Assembly: GCA_047608975.1 (NCBI GenBank)
Contig: JBLFYM010000020.1
Location: 1-55,152, forward strand
From: GCA-2715965 sp047608975
GTDB taxonomy: Bacteria > Verrucomicrobiota > Verrucomicrobiia > Limisphaerales > JAYPXF01
Direction: 5' to 3'
Length of the DNA stretch: 55,152 bases
In this document: positions 1 through 9,847 of the stretch, one piece after another
Position numbering within the stretch: position 1 is the stretch's first letter
Layout: each line of letters begins with the position of its first letter
The notes under the pieces: model-generated
What the model was told of the DNA's origin: nothing
Database searches by the model: none
The model's input: only the letters and a program-made list of their open reading frames with translations
Program-made: the position numbers and the translations under genes

Positions 1-2
1 GC

Positions 3-3000
3 ATGTGGGGACATACCGGCGTCTCCATCGTGTTGATCCACGCAGGCAAACTGCCGGCGGATCCGGCGGCCACTGCCGGCCAGATTTTCCAACTGGTCTT
101 CTCGGGCGCACTGCTCGCCGGTTTGCAAAGTGTTCTCGGATTTGTCCGGCGGCGGTCACTGGCTCGTGCTCCACAGGGCGGCCGGTCCGAATCTATCCTC
201 CCCCAGACCCCTTCGGTTCCCCCTTCACCCCAGGGCACCGAAGAGGTCGGCGATCCGGGCATTATCTGCGGTACCGGAATGGAGATCATGGAACTCAACC
301 AGTCGGCTCTGCGGCTGCTCGGGTATTCCCGCGACGAACTCTGCGGGAAGTTCTTTTCGAATTTGGTACGCGCCGAGGAAATGCTGCTGGTCGCCGATAT
401 CTTCCGCCCTGACAAGCTTGGCGAATCCTCGGAATGGCATCTGAAAAAGTCGGCCGACGAATTGCTCGCCGTAAGTATCACTACCCGCCCGCATGCATGT
501 GGGCAGATCCGACTCATACTCCACGATCTCACCGAGGAGAAGGCCATTCAGAGTGCCTCCGATGCCGAGCTGGCGCGCCTGGCCAATCTCGAACAATTCT
601 TTCAATCCGCCCCGCTGGCGCTGGCCACCGGGGATGCTGAGGGGCGCGTCGTTCTCTGGAACAAAACCATGGCGAAGCTCACCGGCAAAGACGCCACCGT
701 CACCACGGGCGTATCCCTGTCAATGGTCTTGCCGCAGCTCGAAGGCCAAGCCTTCGCGGACTCGGTCGAAGACGAGTTAAAAGAGACTGCCAAAGCTCAT
801 CTGGACAAGCTGCGTCACGGGCAGGATGCCGAATGCGAACTCCGCTTCGCCCGCCCCGACGGCAGCAGCGTCTGGGCAATTGTCAGCAGCAGTGCGCTGA
901 AAACCGATGATGCGAAACCCGCGGGCTGCCTGCTCATGGTGACGGACATCACCGAGCGCAAGCGCGCGAATGATCAGTTGCGCGCGAGCGAACAACGGTT
1001 CCGCCACGCCGTGGACAGCCTGCCGGACCTGATCTGGATGTCCGGACCTGACAAAAAGTGCGCCTTCTTTAACCGCACCTGGCTCGAATTCACCGGGCGC
1101 AGTCTGGAGGAACTGACCGGTGCCGGCTGGACCGACAGTATTCACGGCGAAGATCGCGGACGTATGCTCGCCGCCTACGAAGCCGCCTTCGACAAACGCG
1201 AACAGTTCCAATTCGAATATCGACTTCGTCGGCACGACGGAGAATACCGCTGGCTCCTCGGCACCGGCATCCCCCGCCAGACACCCGAAGGGGAATTCGA
1301 AGGCTATATCAGCAGTTGTATCGACATCACCGACCGTCGTCAGGTCGAGGAAGAACTCCGCGCCAGCCAACGACAGCTGGAATGGGCCCAGCAACGCGCC
1401 CGGCTCGGCAGCTGGGAATTCTATCCTGAAAAAGGAACGCGCCGCTGGAGCACCCAGACCTTCGCGCTCTACAACAACCGATCCGAGGTCGCCCCGGCAT
1501 CACCCGAGGAATTCACCCAGTTTATCTGCGAGGACGATCGTGAACGCTTGGAGCTGGCCCACCGCAAGGTGCTCGGCACCGGCCGCCCCGCCACCAATGT
1601 CGAGTACCGGACCAATCCCGAAAAAGGTCCCCTGCGCCATCTGAACGCCACCATCTACCGACTGCCCTACGAAGACGGCAGTGGTTACTACCTCGGTGGC
1701 ACCGTGATGGATATCAGCGATCAGAAGAACGCTGAGGAAACCCTCCGCCGCAGCGAAGACCGTTATCGACGGATCGTGGAAACCGCCGAGGAAGGCGTGT
1801 GGATGATGGACGCCGAAGGCTACACCTCGTTTGTAAACCCGCGCATGGTCCAGATGCTCGGCTACAAATACCGCGAGTTCATCGGCCGACACTTCTTCGA
1901 GTTCCTGGAATCCGAGAGCCTCAAAGAAGCCAAAGAGTATATGGAACGCCGTCCGCAGGGCATCAGTGAACAGGCTGAATTCCGCTTCCGTCGCAAGAAC
2001 GGAAAACCCCTCTGGGCGCTGATCAACTCCAGTTCGCTCAAGGACGAGGACGGCGAGTTTGTCGGCGTGCTTTCAATGGTCACCGACATCAGTGAACGCA
2101 AGAGCGCCGAGCAGGCCCTGCACGACTCACGCGAACAGCTTCGCTCCGTGCTCGAAACCGCGCCCGACTTCATACTCACCATCGACCGCAAGAAAAACAT
2201 TCGCTTCATCAACCGCCCCTACCAGGATACTCAACTACAGCAGATCATCGGGACCAGTGCGTTGAACTGGATTGCGCCCGATCATCGGGACCGCTACGAA
2301 GAAACTCTCGACACCGCCTTTGAAACCGGTTCGCCCCAAGAAATCGAACTGGCCGGCATTGGCGCTGCCAACCCCAATTCCTGGTTCTGCGTTCGCGTCG
2401 GCCCCGTGAAGGAGGGAGATGAAATCGTTTCCCTCACCGTCGTGGCCGAAGACATCACCGGACGTAAGACCGTCGAGCGCTCCGCCTCTGAAAACGGAGA
2501 ACGCCTCAAAATCCTCTCGCAGAAACTGCTCGCCGCCCAGGAAACCGAACGCCGCATGATCGCCAACGAATTGCACAATCAATTCGGACAGGGCCTCTCC
2601 GCCGCCAAGATCAATCTGGAATCCCTCGGCCAGACCACCCAGACCGAGAAGAACCAAAAACGCGTCAGCGACAGCCTCGACTCACTCGAAAAACTGATTC
2701 AACAGGTTCGCCGGCTTTCGCTCGAACTCCGCCCCTCCATCCTCGACGACCTCGGACTCGAACCCGCACTCCGTTGGCTCATCAGCCATCAGGCAGAAAC
2801 CGTCGGCTACGAATTCGACCTCAACCTCGATCCCCTGCCCGGCCGGCTTGGCGCTGACCTGGAAACCGTGTGCTTTCGCGTCACCCAGGAAGCACTGACC
2901 AATATCGCCCGCCACGCCAAAGCCAAAAAGGTGCACCTCGAACTCCGCGTCAAGGACGGGAAGCTACACCTGACGATCAAAGATGACGGCATCGGCTTCA

Positions 3001-3152
3001 ACTTTGCCAAAGCCCGGAAGCGCGCCTCTCAAGAAGGCACCAGCCTCGGCCTGCTCGGCATGGAAGAACGCGTCCACCTCTGCGGCGGCAAATTCGAACT
3101 CACCTCCTCGAAGAAAAAGGGATCGACGGTTAGCGCCGTGATCCCTCTTTAG
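3..3152 (+). CDS. Multi-PAS sensor histidine kinase (HisKA_3 / NarX-DegS type)
   Basis: Signal-transducing histidine kinase. A hydrophobic segment at about residues 27-47 is followed by about six PAS/PAC modules (roughly 85-190, 197-318, 330-450, 455-575, 582-700, 705-825), most closed by the linker pattern D-I-[TS]-[ED]-R-[KR]. The dimerisation domain carries the H-box NELHNQFGQ with His858 as likely phospho-acceptor. The ATPase domain has an N-box around Asn967, DDGIGF near 995 and GTSLGLLGM near 1013. This arrangement is that of the HisKA_3 subfamily, which usually phosphorylates a LuxR-type regulator. No response regulator lies in the window, so the partner is either upstream of it or unlinked. 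Only two bases precede the ATG, so the gene probably begins outside and lacks membrane or sensor sequence here. The kinase assignment is firm; the signal is unknown. Confidence 0.93.
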   Translation: MWGHTGVSIVLIHAGKLPADPAATAGQIFQLVFSGALLAGLQSVLGFVRRRSLARAPQGGRSESILPQTPSVPPSPQGTEEVGDPGIICGTGMEIMELNQSALRLLGYSRDELCGKFFSNLVRAEEMLLVADIFRPDKLGESSEWHLKKSADELLAVSITTRPHACGQIRLILHDLTEEKAIQSASDAELARLANLEQFFQSAPLALATGDAEGRVVLWNKTMAKLTGKDATVTTGVSLSMVLPQLEGQAFADSVEDELKETAKAHLDKLRHGQDAECELRFARPDGSSVWAIVSSSALKTDDAKPAGCLLMVTDITERKRANDQLRASEQRFRHAVDSLPDLIWMSGPDKKCAFFNRTWLEFTGRSLEELTGAGWTDSIHGEDRGRMLAAYEAAFDKREQFQFEYRLRRHDGEYRWLLGTGIPRQTPEGEFEGYISSCIDITDRRQVEEELRASQRQLEWAQQRARLGSWEFYPEKGTRRWSTQTFALYNNRSEVAPASPEEFTQFICEDDRERLELAHRKVLGTGRPATNVEYRTNPEKGPLRHLNATIYRLPYEDGSGYYLGGTVMDISDQKNAEETLRRSEDRYRRIVETAEEGVWMMDAEGYTSFVNPRMVQMLGYKYREFIGRHFFEFLESESLKEAKEYMERRPQGISEQAEFRFRRKNGKPLWALINSSSLKDEDGEFVGVLSMVTDISERKSAEQALHDSREQLRSVLETAPDFILTIDRKKNIRFINRPYQDTQLQQIIGTSALNWIAPDHRDRYEETLDTAFETGSPQEIELAGIGAANPNSWFCVRVGPVKEGDEIVSLTVVAEDITGRKTVERSASENGERLKILSQKLLAAQETERRMIANELHNQFGQGLSAAKINLESLGQTTQTEKNQKRVSDSLDSLEKLIQQVRRLSLELRPSILDDLGLEPALRWLISHQAETVGYEFDLNLDPLPGRLGADLETVCFRVTQEALTNIARHAKAKKVHLELRVKDGKLHLTIKDDGIGFNFAKARKRASQEGTSLGLLGMEERVHLCGGKFELTSSKKKGSTVSAVIPL

Positions 3153-3164
3153 AAGCCTGAGCAG

Positions 3165-3515
3165 ATGAAGTGCTTCTGGAACAAGCAACGCCTCGCCCTC
3201 TGGGGCGTCGCTGCGGTAATTGTCATGGCGTTGGCATATCCACTCACCTACTGGCTGAAGCATCAACACGTCAGCCGGATGCATTCCAGTTGCGCCAATC
3301 ATGCCATTCAGCTGAAGGGGCTGGCGCTGAGTCACATGCTGGGTAAGTGGTTCGAGTGCATCTCCAACGCCAATATGATCGAGATACTACAGCAAGAGCT
3401 TCAGCGCGCAGGCGAGGGCACCGTGCCGTACTCAGCCGCAGCGCAGGATCTGATGCGGAGCGAGTTTGAAAAACGGATCTCATCCCTGCCTCCGAGTGGA
3501 GCCAGACCGCGTTAG
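3165..3515 (+). CDS. Small single-pass membrane protein, unknown function
   Basis: A 116-residue protein not recognised as any family. Residues about 11-30 (ALWGVAAVIVMALAYPLTYW) form one clear transmembrane helix after a short basic N-terminus. The rest is soluble, with two Cys (SSCANH and FECISN) in the middle. The segment SSCANHAIQLKGLAL loosely recalls the post-helix region of DUF1559/pseudopilin-like proteins, but there is no prepilin cleavage motif and the protein is too short for that family. It starts 12 bases after the histidine kinase stop, so the two are probably cotranscribed and it could be an accessory of that sensor. That role is inference from position alone. Confidence 0.5.
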   Translation: MKCFWNKQRLALWGVAAVIVMALAYPLTYWLKHQHVSRMHSSCANHAIQLKGLALSHMLGKWFECISNANMIEILQQELQRAGEGTVPYSAAAQDLMRSEFEKRISSLPPSGARPR

Positions 3516-3601
3516 AAATAACATCGAAACGCCTCCATCAACGGAAGCACTTGCCAATGCCAACAAGCAGATAAGCCGCTCGGCCCCGAGCCGAACTCCG
3601 G

Positions 3602-4105
3602 TTAGTAATCGTATAGAGTCTCGTCGCGACGGTACCCGCCGGCTGTCCCTGAAAGTTTCTTCAGGATTCCTTCTTCACCCATGAAGCTGTCGAACACATC
3701 GCCCATATCCTCTTCAATCCGGTCCGGATCTTCACCGCTCTCCAACCGTTTGATGGCAACATCCAGTTCCTTGGGCACGGCTCCGCCAGGCATGATTTCA
3801 CGAACTTGTTTCATCATCTGCGCAATATGCTGAGGATTACTCTCATCAAGCCGGTCGAGATCGCTTTCGAGCTTGCCCATCGCCGACATGACCCGCGGAT
3901 CGTCGAGATCAGGAAGATCGGCCTCGGCCGCACCCTCCTCACCCGCATCGCCCCCGCCTTTGATCATCGCAAAACGACTGAGTTCCTTGTCCAGGCGCTT
4001 GTTTCCACACTTCGGACAAACCGGTTTGCGCTCGGGGCTGACGCGTTTCGAAAGGAAGTTTAAAATCACCCGACACTTTCGGCAGGCAAATTCATAGATC
4101 GGCAT
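3602..4105 (-). CDS. FmdB-family zinc-ribbon protein
   Basis: The N-terminus MPIYEFACRKC followed by CPKCGN gives a four-cysteine zinc ribbon (Cys8, Cys11, Cys30, Cys33), the hallmark of the FmdB/CxxC_CxxC_SSSS putative regulatory family. The remaining ~130 residues are acidic (EEGAAEADLPDLDDPR and several Asp/Glu clusters) and probably form helices. Typical FmdB proteins are 70-110 residues, so this one has an extended C-terminal tail, which is common in bacteria of this type. The family role is poorly known (FmdB was linked to amidase-gene regulation in Methylophilus). It lies on the opposite strand from the sensor kinase and 36 bases downstream of the DUF1501 stop on the same strand, but in reading order it follows that gene and may be cotranscribed with it. 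Confidence 0.85.
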   Translation of the reverse strand: MPIYEFACRKCRVILNFLSKRVSPERKPVCPKCGNKRLDKELSRFAMIKGGGDAGEEGAAEADLPDLDDPRVMSAMGKLESDLDRLDESNPQHIAQMMKQVREIMPGGAVPKELDVAIKRLESGEDPDRIEEDMGDVFDSFMGEEGILKKLSGTAGGYRRDETLYDY

Positions 4106-4141
4106 TGAGTGAGATTATGAGAGTGAGAAAGGAGCGATCGC

Positions 4142-5530
4142 TTAGGACAACAGCTCACGCATCGGTCGGGCTTCAGAGATCGGGAGCGGGCGATTCAGTT
4201 GGTCATAAATCATTTGTGACGAATCGATGCCCAAGCGATGGAAGATCGTCGCGGTAAGCTCGGCCGGCCGCACCGGGCGCTCCCTCACAAACGCTCCCTT
4301 ACGATCGCTGGCACCAATCACCCGCCCTCCGGAAATACCGGCACCGGCCAAAGCCACGGAAAAACACGCGCCCCAATGATCGCGTCCGCCAAACTCGTTG
4401 AACTTCGGACTCCGGCCAAACTCTCCCATCACCACCACCAAGGTCTCATCCAGCAGACGCCGGTCCTCAAGATCCTGCATCAGGCCGTTAAAGGCATGAT
4501 CGAACGGCGGACAAAGATTTTCCTTCAATCGTTCATCGTTCTTTCGATGGGTGTCCCATAAAGGATTTGGGGAACTGAGATCTCCCTCTTCGCGGGGAAA
4601 GTTCACCTGCACCAGACGCACCCCGGATTCGACGAGGCGGCGGGCGAGCAAGACGCTTTGACCAAACTTATGCCGACCATAGCGTTCGCGCACCACGGCC
4701 TGCTCGCGTTCAAGCTCGAACGCGCGCCGAGTCCCCGCGGACGCAATCACTTCAAACGCCTTGCGCTGCGCCTGGTCCAGCCCATCAAGACTGTCCCCGC
4801 GTTCAATCCGGCGCAGCTGTTGGTCTAAATCGGTGGCGAGACTTTGACGCGCCGCCAATCGCTCCATTGACAGCCCATCCGGCAGACTGAGCGAATCGAT
4901 CCGGAATTCTGGTTCCGAAGGATCACACCGAAACAGGCTCGGATCCCAGGTGCGCCCCATGAATCCTCCGTCCTGCCCCGGCCACAGAATCCCTGGATTG
5001 TTCACCACCGGTTCGGGAAGTGTCACACTGGTCAACGGCGAGGATTTGCTCGGCTTCAACGAACCCACCACCGCCCCCATGCTCGGCCAGTCCTTGGGGG
5101 ATGCCGGCACGTCTGCGGGGGATGGGTGCACGTGACCGGTCATCATCTGGTAGCCACTCACAGCGTGGGAATCGACACCCGTGGTCAGCGAGCGAATCAC
5201 GGTCATTCGGTGCGCCCATTTCGCGGTGAGCGGGAGTAGCTCAGAAAAATGAATCCCCGGGACACTGGTGGCGATCGGGCCGAAGGAGCCCCGCAAATCG
5301 ACTGGGGCATCCGGCTTCGGATCGAAGGTCTCGTGCTGCGGAGGCCCGCCCGAGAGGAAAAGGATGATGCACGACTTCGCCCGGCCAAACGAACTGGCGG
5401 CCCCGACCGAGCCGACCGCTGAGGAAGCCCCAAACAACGACGGCAGCGACAGGCCCAAAGCGCCAAGCCCCCCCACCTGGAGCAGTTCCCTTCGAGAGAC
5501 AATTCGGCGTTTTGTTTTGCGGACGGGCAT
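4142..5530 (-). CDS. DUF1501 family protein (sulfatase-fold, Tat-exported)
   Basis: A 462-residue DUF1501 protein, a family very abundant in planctomycetes and verrucomicrobia and structurally related to alkaline phosphatase/sulfatase enzymes; its substrate is unknown. The start at 5530 was chosen because it gives a twin-arginine signal (SRRELLQVGGLGALGLSLP) close to the N-terminus; an in-frame start at 5650 would add 40 residues with no signal character. Family landmarks are ILFLSGGPPQHETFDPKPDA near the mature N-terminus, SLTTGVDSHAVSGYQMMTG, and the C-terminal VVVMGEFGRSPKFNEFGGRD followed by HWG. DUF1501 genes are usually paired with a DUF1549/DUF1553 cytochrome-type protein; none is adjacent here. 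Export through Tat is supported by the motif; function is not known. Confidence 0.9.
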   Translation of the reverse strand: MPVRKTKRRIVSRRELLQVGGLGALGLSLPSLFGASSAVGSVGAASSFGRAKSCIILFLSGGPPQHETFDPKPDAPVDLRGSFGPIATSVPGIHFSELLPLTAKWAHRMTVIRSLTTGVDSHAVSGYQMMTGHVHPSPADVPASPKDWPSMGAVVGSLKPSKSSPLTSVTLPEPVVNNPGILWPGQDGGFMGRTWDPSLFRCDPSEPEFRIDSLSLPDGLSMERLAARQSLATDLDQQLRRIERGDSLDGLDQAQRKAFEVIASAGTRRAFELEREQAVVRERYGRHKFGQSVLLARRLVESGVRLVQVNFPREEGDLSSPNPLWDTHRKNDERLKENLCPPFDHAFNGLMQDLEDRRLLDETLVVVMGEFGRSPKFNEFGGRDHWGACFSVALAGAGISGGRVIGASDRKGAFVRERPVRPAELTATIFHRLGIDSSQMIYDQLNRPLPISEARPMRELLS

Positions 5531-5806
5531 TAGTGGACCTGAGCAATGTAGCCAGCCAACGCCGGCTGTCGAGGCGTGAAACCGGCGACTGCGGAGGCAA
5601 CTGCCCGGGCGCGCGCAATCGGGCCGCGCACCGTATTGGCCAGTCATCACAATTGTGAGCTTCCCGGGAAAAATTTACGCCCCGCCAGCAGGAATCGTGA
5701 TTTGATACTCCCGCAGTTTCAGTAGAAGGTTTTTCCGTGCAATTCCCCCTCTGGTCACGCATTTTCCCGGCCGATCGATCATCCAAATCCAATCTGAAAA
5801 AGCAGC

Positions 5807-6937
5807 ATGGGAATCAAACTTTCTGGCGGAAACCAAGCACCCGGGAACGCCCCGGCAAACGATCCAGCCGCCAACCAGCGTCCTACGATGAGTCAGAAGA
5901 TCCTGAAGTGGTCGCGCTGGACCCTGGCCTTTATCACCATCGTCTACGCCATCGCTGTCATCGTGGTGGTATGGTTGATCGAATACGACGCTGAGGACAG
6001 TCACCTGACCAGCGTCATGATGTACATGCCGCAGTATATCTGGTTGTTGCCCCTGTTCGTTCTCGTGCCGCTAAGCCTGATCTGGATGCGTCTTATCGTA
6101 ATCCAGGCAATCGTGGCGGTCTACGTCCTGTTCTTCTTCATGGATTACGTCACGGCCGGACCCCAAACGGCGGGTGGCGTGACAATCAAAGTGCTCACCA
6201 GCAACACGGGACAACACCACGGGAAAACTATCCAGGAATTCGGAGAGCGGAACGATCCCGATATCGTGGTGCTTCAGGATGCTGCGCGCCGGGGCCCCGA
6301 ATACACGAACATGTTTCCTACCCTCCACGCGCGTGGACATGATCAGTTTCTGGTACTGAGCAAATACGAGATCGAAGATGGTGGCATCATGCCCGACCTG
6401 GTCGATGAGAAAGACCGTCCGGTGGCGGCGTGGTTCAAACTGAAAGTTGGCGGGCAGGGACTGTACCTGTTCGCCGTTCATATGCCCACACCACGGGATC
6501 AGCTACAGGCGGCAAAGGGGTTTGGCATCCTGGGTTCCGTCGCCCATCGGGTAAAGAAAGGGGGGCACGCAGCCAAAGTTTATACGGACGCCCAGGTATT
6601 CTTCAAACACCAGTTGGAATTGGCGGAAAAGCTCGTGGCCAGCGCAGGCGAAGCGGATCTGCCATTCATCGTCGCCGGTGATTTCAACGTCCCCACCCAC
6701 GGACGCTCCTACCACACCTACAAACGCGCGTGGCGCGAGGCCTTCGCAGAGGCCGGAAGCGGGTATGGTTACACTTTTCCGGGTGATGCAAAGAAGGGAC
6801 CGATCAACATATGGCCTTGGCTGAGACTGGATAACATTTATTGCAGCAAGGAGCTCACACCGATTTCTGCGACGGTTGACGCCGGCCGAGGTTCGCAACA
6901 TCTCGCGATGATCGCGGAGTTGCAGTTGCCTCGCTGA
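5807..6937 (+). CDS. Membrane-anchored endonuclease/exonuclease/phosphatase (EEP) family protein
   Basis: A 376-residue protein. Residues about 37-56, 71-86 and 90-107 are three hydrophobic helices, after which an EEP (DNase I/synaptojanin-like) domain occupies about 120-376. Visible family motifs are LTSNTG, IVVLQDA, FAVHMPTP, AGDFNVP (metal/nucleophile-activating Asp and Asn), LRLDNIYCS and the terminal GSQHLAM. Two usual acidic positions differ: the LQE motif reads LQD, and the S-D-H triad reads S-Q-H, so activity may be altered. The topology (three helices then a catalytic domain) matches bacterial membrane EEP proteins of unknown substrate. ATG 5807 is used; ATG 5888 would remove 27 low-complexity residues and may be the true start. 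It is convergent with alaS and divergent from the DUF1501 gene. Confidence 0.85.
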   Translation: MGIKLSGGNQAPGNAPANDPAANQRPTMSQKILKWSRWTLAFITIVYAIAVIVVVWLIEYDAEDSHLTSVMMYMPQYIWLLPLFVLVPLSLIWMRLIVIQAIVAVYVLFFFMDYVTAGPQTAGGVTIKVLTSNTGQHHGKTIQEFGERNDPDIVVLQDAARRGPEYTNMFPTLHARGHDQFLVLSKYEIEDGGIMPDLVDEKDRPVAAWFKLKVGGQGLYLFAVHMPTPRDQLQAAKGFGILGSVAHRVKKGGHAAKVYTDAQVFFKHQLELAEKLVASAGEADLPFIVAGDFNVPTHGRSYHTYKRAWREAFAEAGSGYGYTFPGDAKKGPINIWPWLRLDNIYCSKELTPISATVDAGRGSQHLAMIAELQLPR

Positions 6938-6998
6938 GTCTTCAGATCAGTCTTGGTAGAGCCGACTCATGGAAACTTCCTGAACTCACTCAGTCGGT

Positions 6999-9686
6999 TC
7001 AGCCGATCAGTTCCGCCACCTTGGCAATCGCTTCGTCCAGCTTGCTGGCGTCTTTGCCACCGCCCCGGGCGAGTTCCGGCTTTCCGCCGCCTTTGCCGCC
7101 CACAATCGGCGCAATTCCTTTGATCAGGTCACCGGCCTTCACTTTGCTGGTCAGCGAGGGCGAAACCATCGCCAGCAATCCGACCGAACCATTGCCGCTG
7201 CCACCGAGCACAACCACGCCTTCAAACGACCCTTTCAAGGCATCGGCGACGGCCTGCAGCTGTTTGCCATCCGCATCTCCCAGATTCTCGGCAATGAGCT
7301 TCAGGCCATTGATATCCTTGGCGCGGGAGATGTATTCCTTGGCCCCGGAGGCAGCCTGAGCCTGTTGCAGAGACTTGAGCTGCTTCTCTAGTTTCTTCTG
7401 CTGAGCAACCAGCGCTTCGACCTTCCTCTCCAGCTCGCCGATCGGTGAATTGAGATGTCCGGCGATCGACCTGATGAGATCGACTTCGCTGGTGGTTTTG
7501 TTCAGTGATTCCAATCCCGCGATTGCCTCAACACGGCGCACGCCGGCAGCGATTGCCGATTCATTCACGATTCGGAACAGGCCGATTTCGCCGGTGCCAC
7601 GGGTATGCGTTCCGCCGCACAGTTCCATCGAGTAACCGTTCATTGCTCCTGCTTCTCCACCGATCTGAACGACCCGCACGGTGTCGCCGTATTTATCGCC
7701 GAAGAATTGCATGATCCCGCTGTTTTCCTTCACTTCAGCATAGGGAAGTTCTGTCCAACTGACCTGGGCGTTCTCAAGAATTCGCTCATTCACCAGACGC
7801 TCCACGTCAACGACCTGTTGCGGCGTCAACGGCGCACAATTGAAATCAAACGTCAGTTTTTCCGGACCGACATAGGAACCTTTCTGGCTCGCTTCACGGC
7901 TGACCACCTCGTGCAACGCCCAGTGGAAAAGATGCGTGACCGTATGGTGCCTTTGAATCGCCGCGCGACGTGACTGATCCAACGCGAGCTGAACTTCCTG
8001 TCCCACCACCGGATCCTCATCACCCTTGAAGAAATGCAGGAAGGTGTCGCCGGTCTTGGTCGTATCAACAACTTTCCAGACACTCCCGCCCGCCGTCATT
8101 TCACCTCTGTCACCAAGCTGACCTCCCATCTCGGCGTAGCAGACTGAGGTATCCAGCACGACCGCCGTCTTGTCCTTTACCTGAACGACTTCCTGAACCT
8201 TTGCAGAGGCGGTCGATTTATCAAAACCGACAAAGCGGGTGGCCTCGGTAGTTTCAATCTGAGAAAGCTCGACGACTTCCTTCTTCTGAGATTCGCGAGC
8301 CCGTTTGCGTTGGGCTTCCATGTTCGCCTCAAAACCTTCCTCATCAACCTTGAGCCCACGCTCCCGCGCAATGAGTCCGGTCAGGTCCAAAGGAAAGCCG
8401 TAGGTGTCGTAGAGCTGAAATACAAAATCACCATCCAGGATGTCACCTGCCGACTTCCCAGCGGCTTCTTTCTCAAAGAGAACAATGCCGCGATCCAGCG
8501 TCCGGTTGAATGCTTCTTCCTCAGTTCTGATCACCTGTTCCACGTGTTTCTGCCGGGCGACCAATTCCGGGAACACTTTACCCATGTGATCCACCAACAC
8601 CTGGACCAGCTTGGAGAAGAACGTTTCGTGGAAACCCAGGGTGCGGCCGTACTTCACCGCCCGACGCAGGATACGTCGGAGCACGTAGTTCCGATCGGTG
8701 TTTCCTGGCTGGATGCCATCAGCAATTGAAAAGCTAAGCGTGCGGATATGATCCGCGATCACGCGGAATGCCACGTCGATCTTCTGCTGCTCATCTTCGC
8801 CGGTGGAGCCGTGACGTGGCAGGGTCGAGGTGTATTTCTTGCCACTGAGTTTTTCCAACTCGTCAAAGATCGGGCGAAAGATGTCCGTCTCATAGTTGGA
8901 GATCGTCGTGCCGAAATCGCGGAAATTATCAGTACCCTGGATGATGCTGGCGACGCGCTCGAAACCCATGCCGGTGTCGATGTGCTTCGACGGCAACGGT
9001 GAGAAGGTGCCATCCGGATTGGCGTTGAACTGAATGAAGACCAGGTTCCAGAGTTCAATGCATTCGGAACTGTCGGCATTCACGAGTCGACCGCCGGTAT
9101 CTCCGTTCTGGGTGAGATCCATATGCAGTTCGGAGCACGGACCACAGGGGCCGGTTTCGCCCATCATCCAGAAATTGTCGGCCTTATTGCCGTAGACAAT
9201 GTGCTTTTCTGGATCGAGGCCTTCCTTCTCAAAGATCGCTTTCCAGAAATCATACGCCTCCTGATCGAAGTCAGCCGGTTCACCCTCGCCCGGTTTGTAG
9301 ACCGTGGCGTACATACGTTCCTTGGGAAACTTCCAGACATCCGTCAGCAACTCCCAGGCCCACTCGATGGCCTGCTGCTTGAAGTAGTCACCGAACGACC
9401 AGTTCCCCAACATCTCGAAGAACGTGTGGTGGTAGGTATCCAGCCCGACATCTTCTAGGTCGTTGTGCTTCCCCCCGGCACGAATGCACTTCTGGGTATC
9501 TGAGGCCCGACCGGGCTCGTACGGACACTTCTTCTCTTCCAGGAAGATCGGAACGAACTGGTTCATCCCCGCGTTCGTGAAAAGCAGGTTCGGGGCATCC
9601 GGCATCAGGCTGGAAGAGGGCACGATTGTGTGTTCCTTCGATTTGAAGAAGTCGAGAAACGACTGACGTATTTCCGCACTGGTCAT
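6999..9686 (-). CDS. alaS: Alanyl-tRNA synthetase
   Basis: Attaches alanine to tRNA-Ala in the cytoplasm. The protein is 895 residues, normal for bacterial AlaRS. The class II catalytic domain begins with FTNAGMNQFVPIFL and GKHNDLEDVG; the editing domain carries HTVTHLFHWALHEV (H-x3-H) and the CGGTHTRGTGEIG motif that completes its zinc site; a coiled coil (KKLEKQLKSLQQAQA) links to the C-terminal DHHA1 domain with GGKGGGKPELARGGG. The start at 9686 gives MTSAEIRQSFLDFF, the usual AlaRS N-terminus; the frame stays open upstream to 9824, but that extension has no family similarity. The gene is single, convergent with the EEP gene and divergent from the sulfatase pair, so it has its own promoter somewhere in 9687-9847. 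Confidence 0.98.
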   Translation of the reverse strand: MTSAEIRQSFLDFFKSKEHTIVPSSSLMPDAPNLLFTNAGMNQFVPIFLEEKKCPYEPGRASDTQKCIRAGGKHNDLEDVGLDTYHHTFFEMLGNWSFGDYFKQQAIEWAWELLTDVWKFPKERMYATVYKPGEGEPADFDQEAYDFWKAIFEKEGLDPEKHIVYGNKADNFWMMGETGPCGPCSELHMDLTQNGDTGGRLVNADSSECIELWNLVFIQFNANPDGTFSPLPSKHIDTGMGFERVASIIQGTDNFRDFGTTISNYETDIFRPIFDELEKLSGKKYTSTLPRHGSTGEDEQQKIDVAFRVIADHIRTLSFSIADGIQPGNTDRNYVLRRILRRAVKYGRTLGFHETFFSKLVQVLVDHMGKVFPELVARQKHVEQVIRTEEEAFNRTLDRGIVLFEKEAAGKSAGDILDGDFVFQLYDTYGFPLDLTGLIARERGLKVDEEGFEANMEAQRKRARESQKKEVVELSQIETTEATRFVGFDKSTASAKVQEVVQVKDKTAVVLDTSVCYAEMGGQLGDRGEMTAGGSVWKVVDTTKTGDTFLHFFKGDEDPVVGQEVQLALDQSRRAAIQRHHTVTHLFHWALHEVVSREASQKGSYVGPEKLTFDFNCAPLTPQQVVDVERLVNERILENAQVSWTELPYAEVKENSGIMQFFGDKYGDTVRVVQIGGEAGAMNGYSMELCGGTHTRGTGEIGLFRIVNESAIAAGVRRVEAIAGLESLNKTTSEVDLIRSIAGHLNSPIGELERKVEALVAQQKKLEKQLKSLQQAQAASGAKEYISRAKDINGLKLIAENLGDADGKQLQAVADALKGSFEGVVVLGGSGNGSVGLLAMVSPSLTSKVKAGDLIKGIAPIVGGKGGGKPELARGGGKDASKLDEAIAKVAELIG

Positions 9687-9847
9687 AGATCTGGGCAAAT
9701 TGTGTTCGGCCCCCATAAGCAGGGGCAAAATGGGCTGGGAGTCTAGACCAGCGGAATTGTCAAAAGCCAGTGGAACTTTGAAATGCCACAACCCTCGGGC
9801 AGATGACGGGCGGCGGGATGGCAATCATTTGAAGCCAATCTCAGGAT

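Noticed and set aside
3576..3593. GCTCGG-CC-CCGAGC inverted repeat between two convergent genes
   Set aside because: Loop of two bases and no T run on either strand; too weak to call a terminator.
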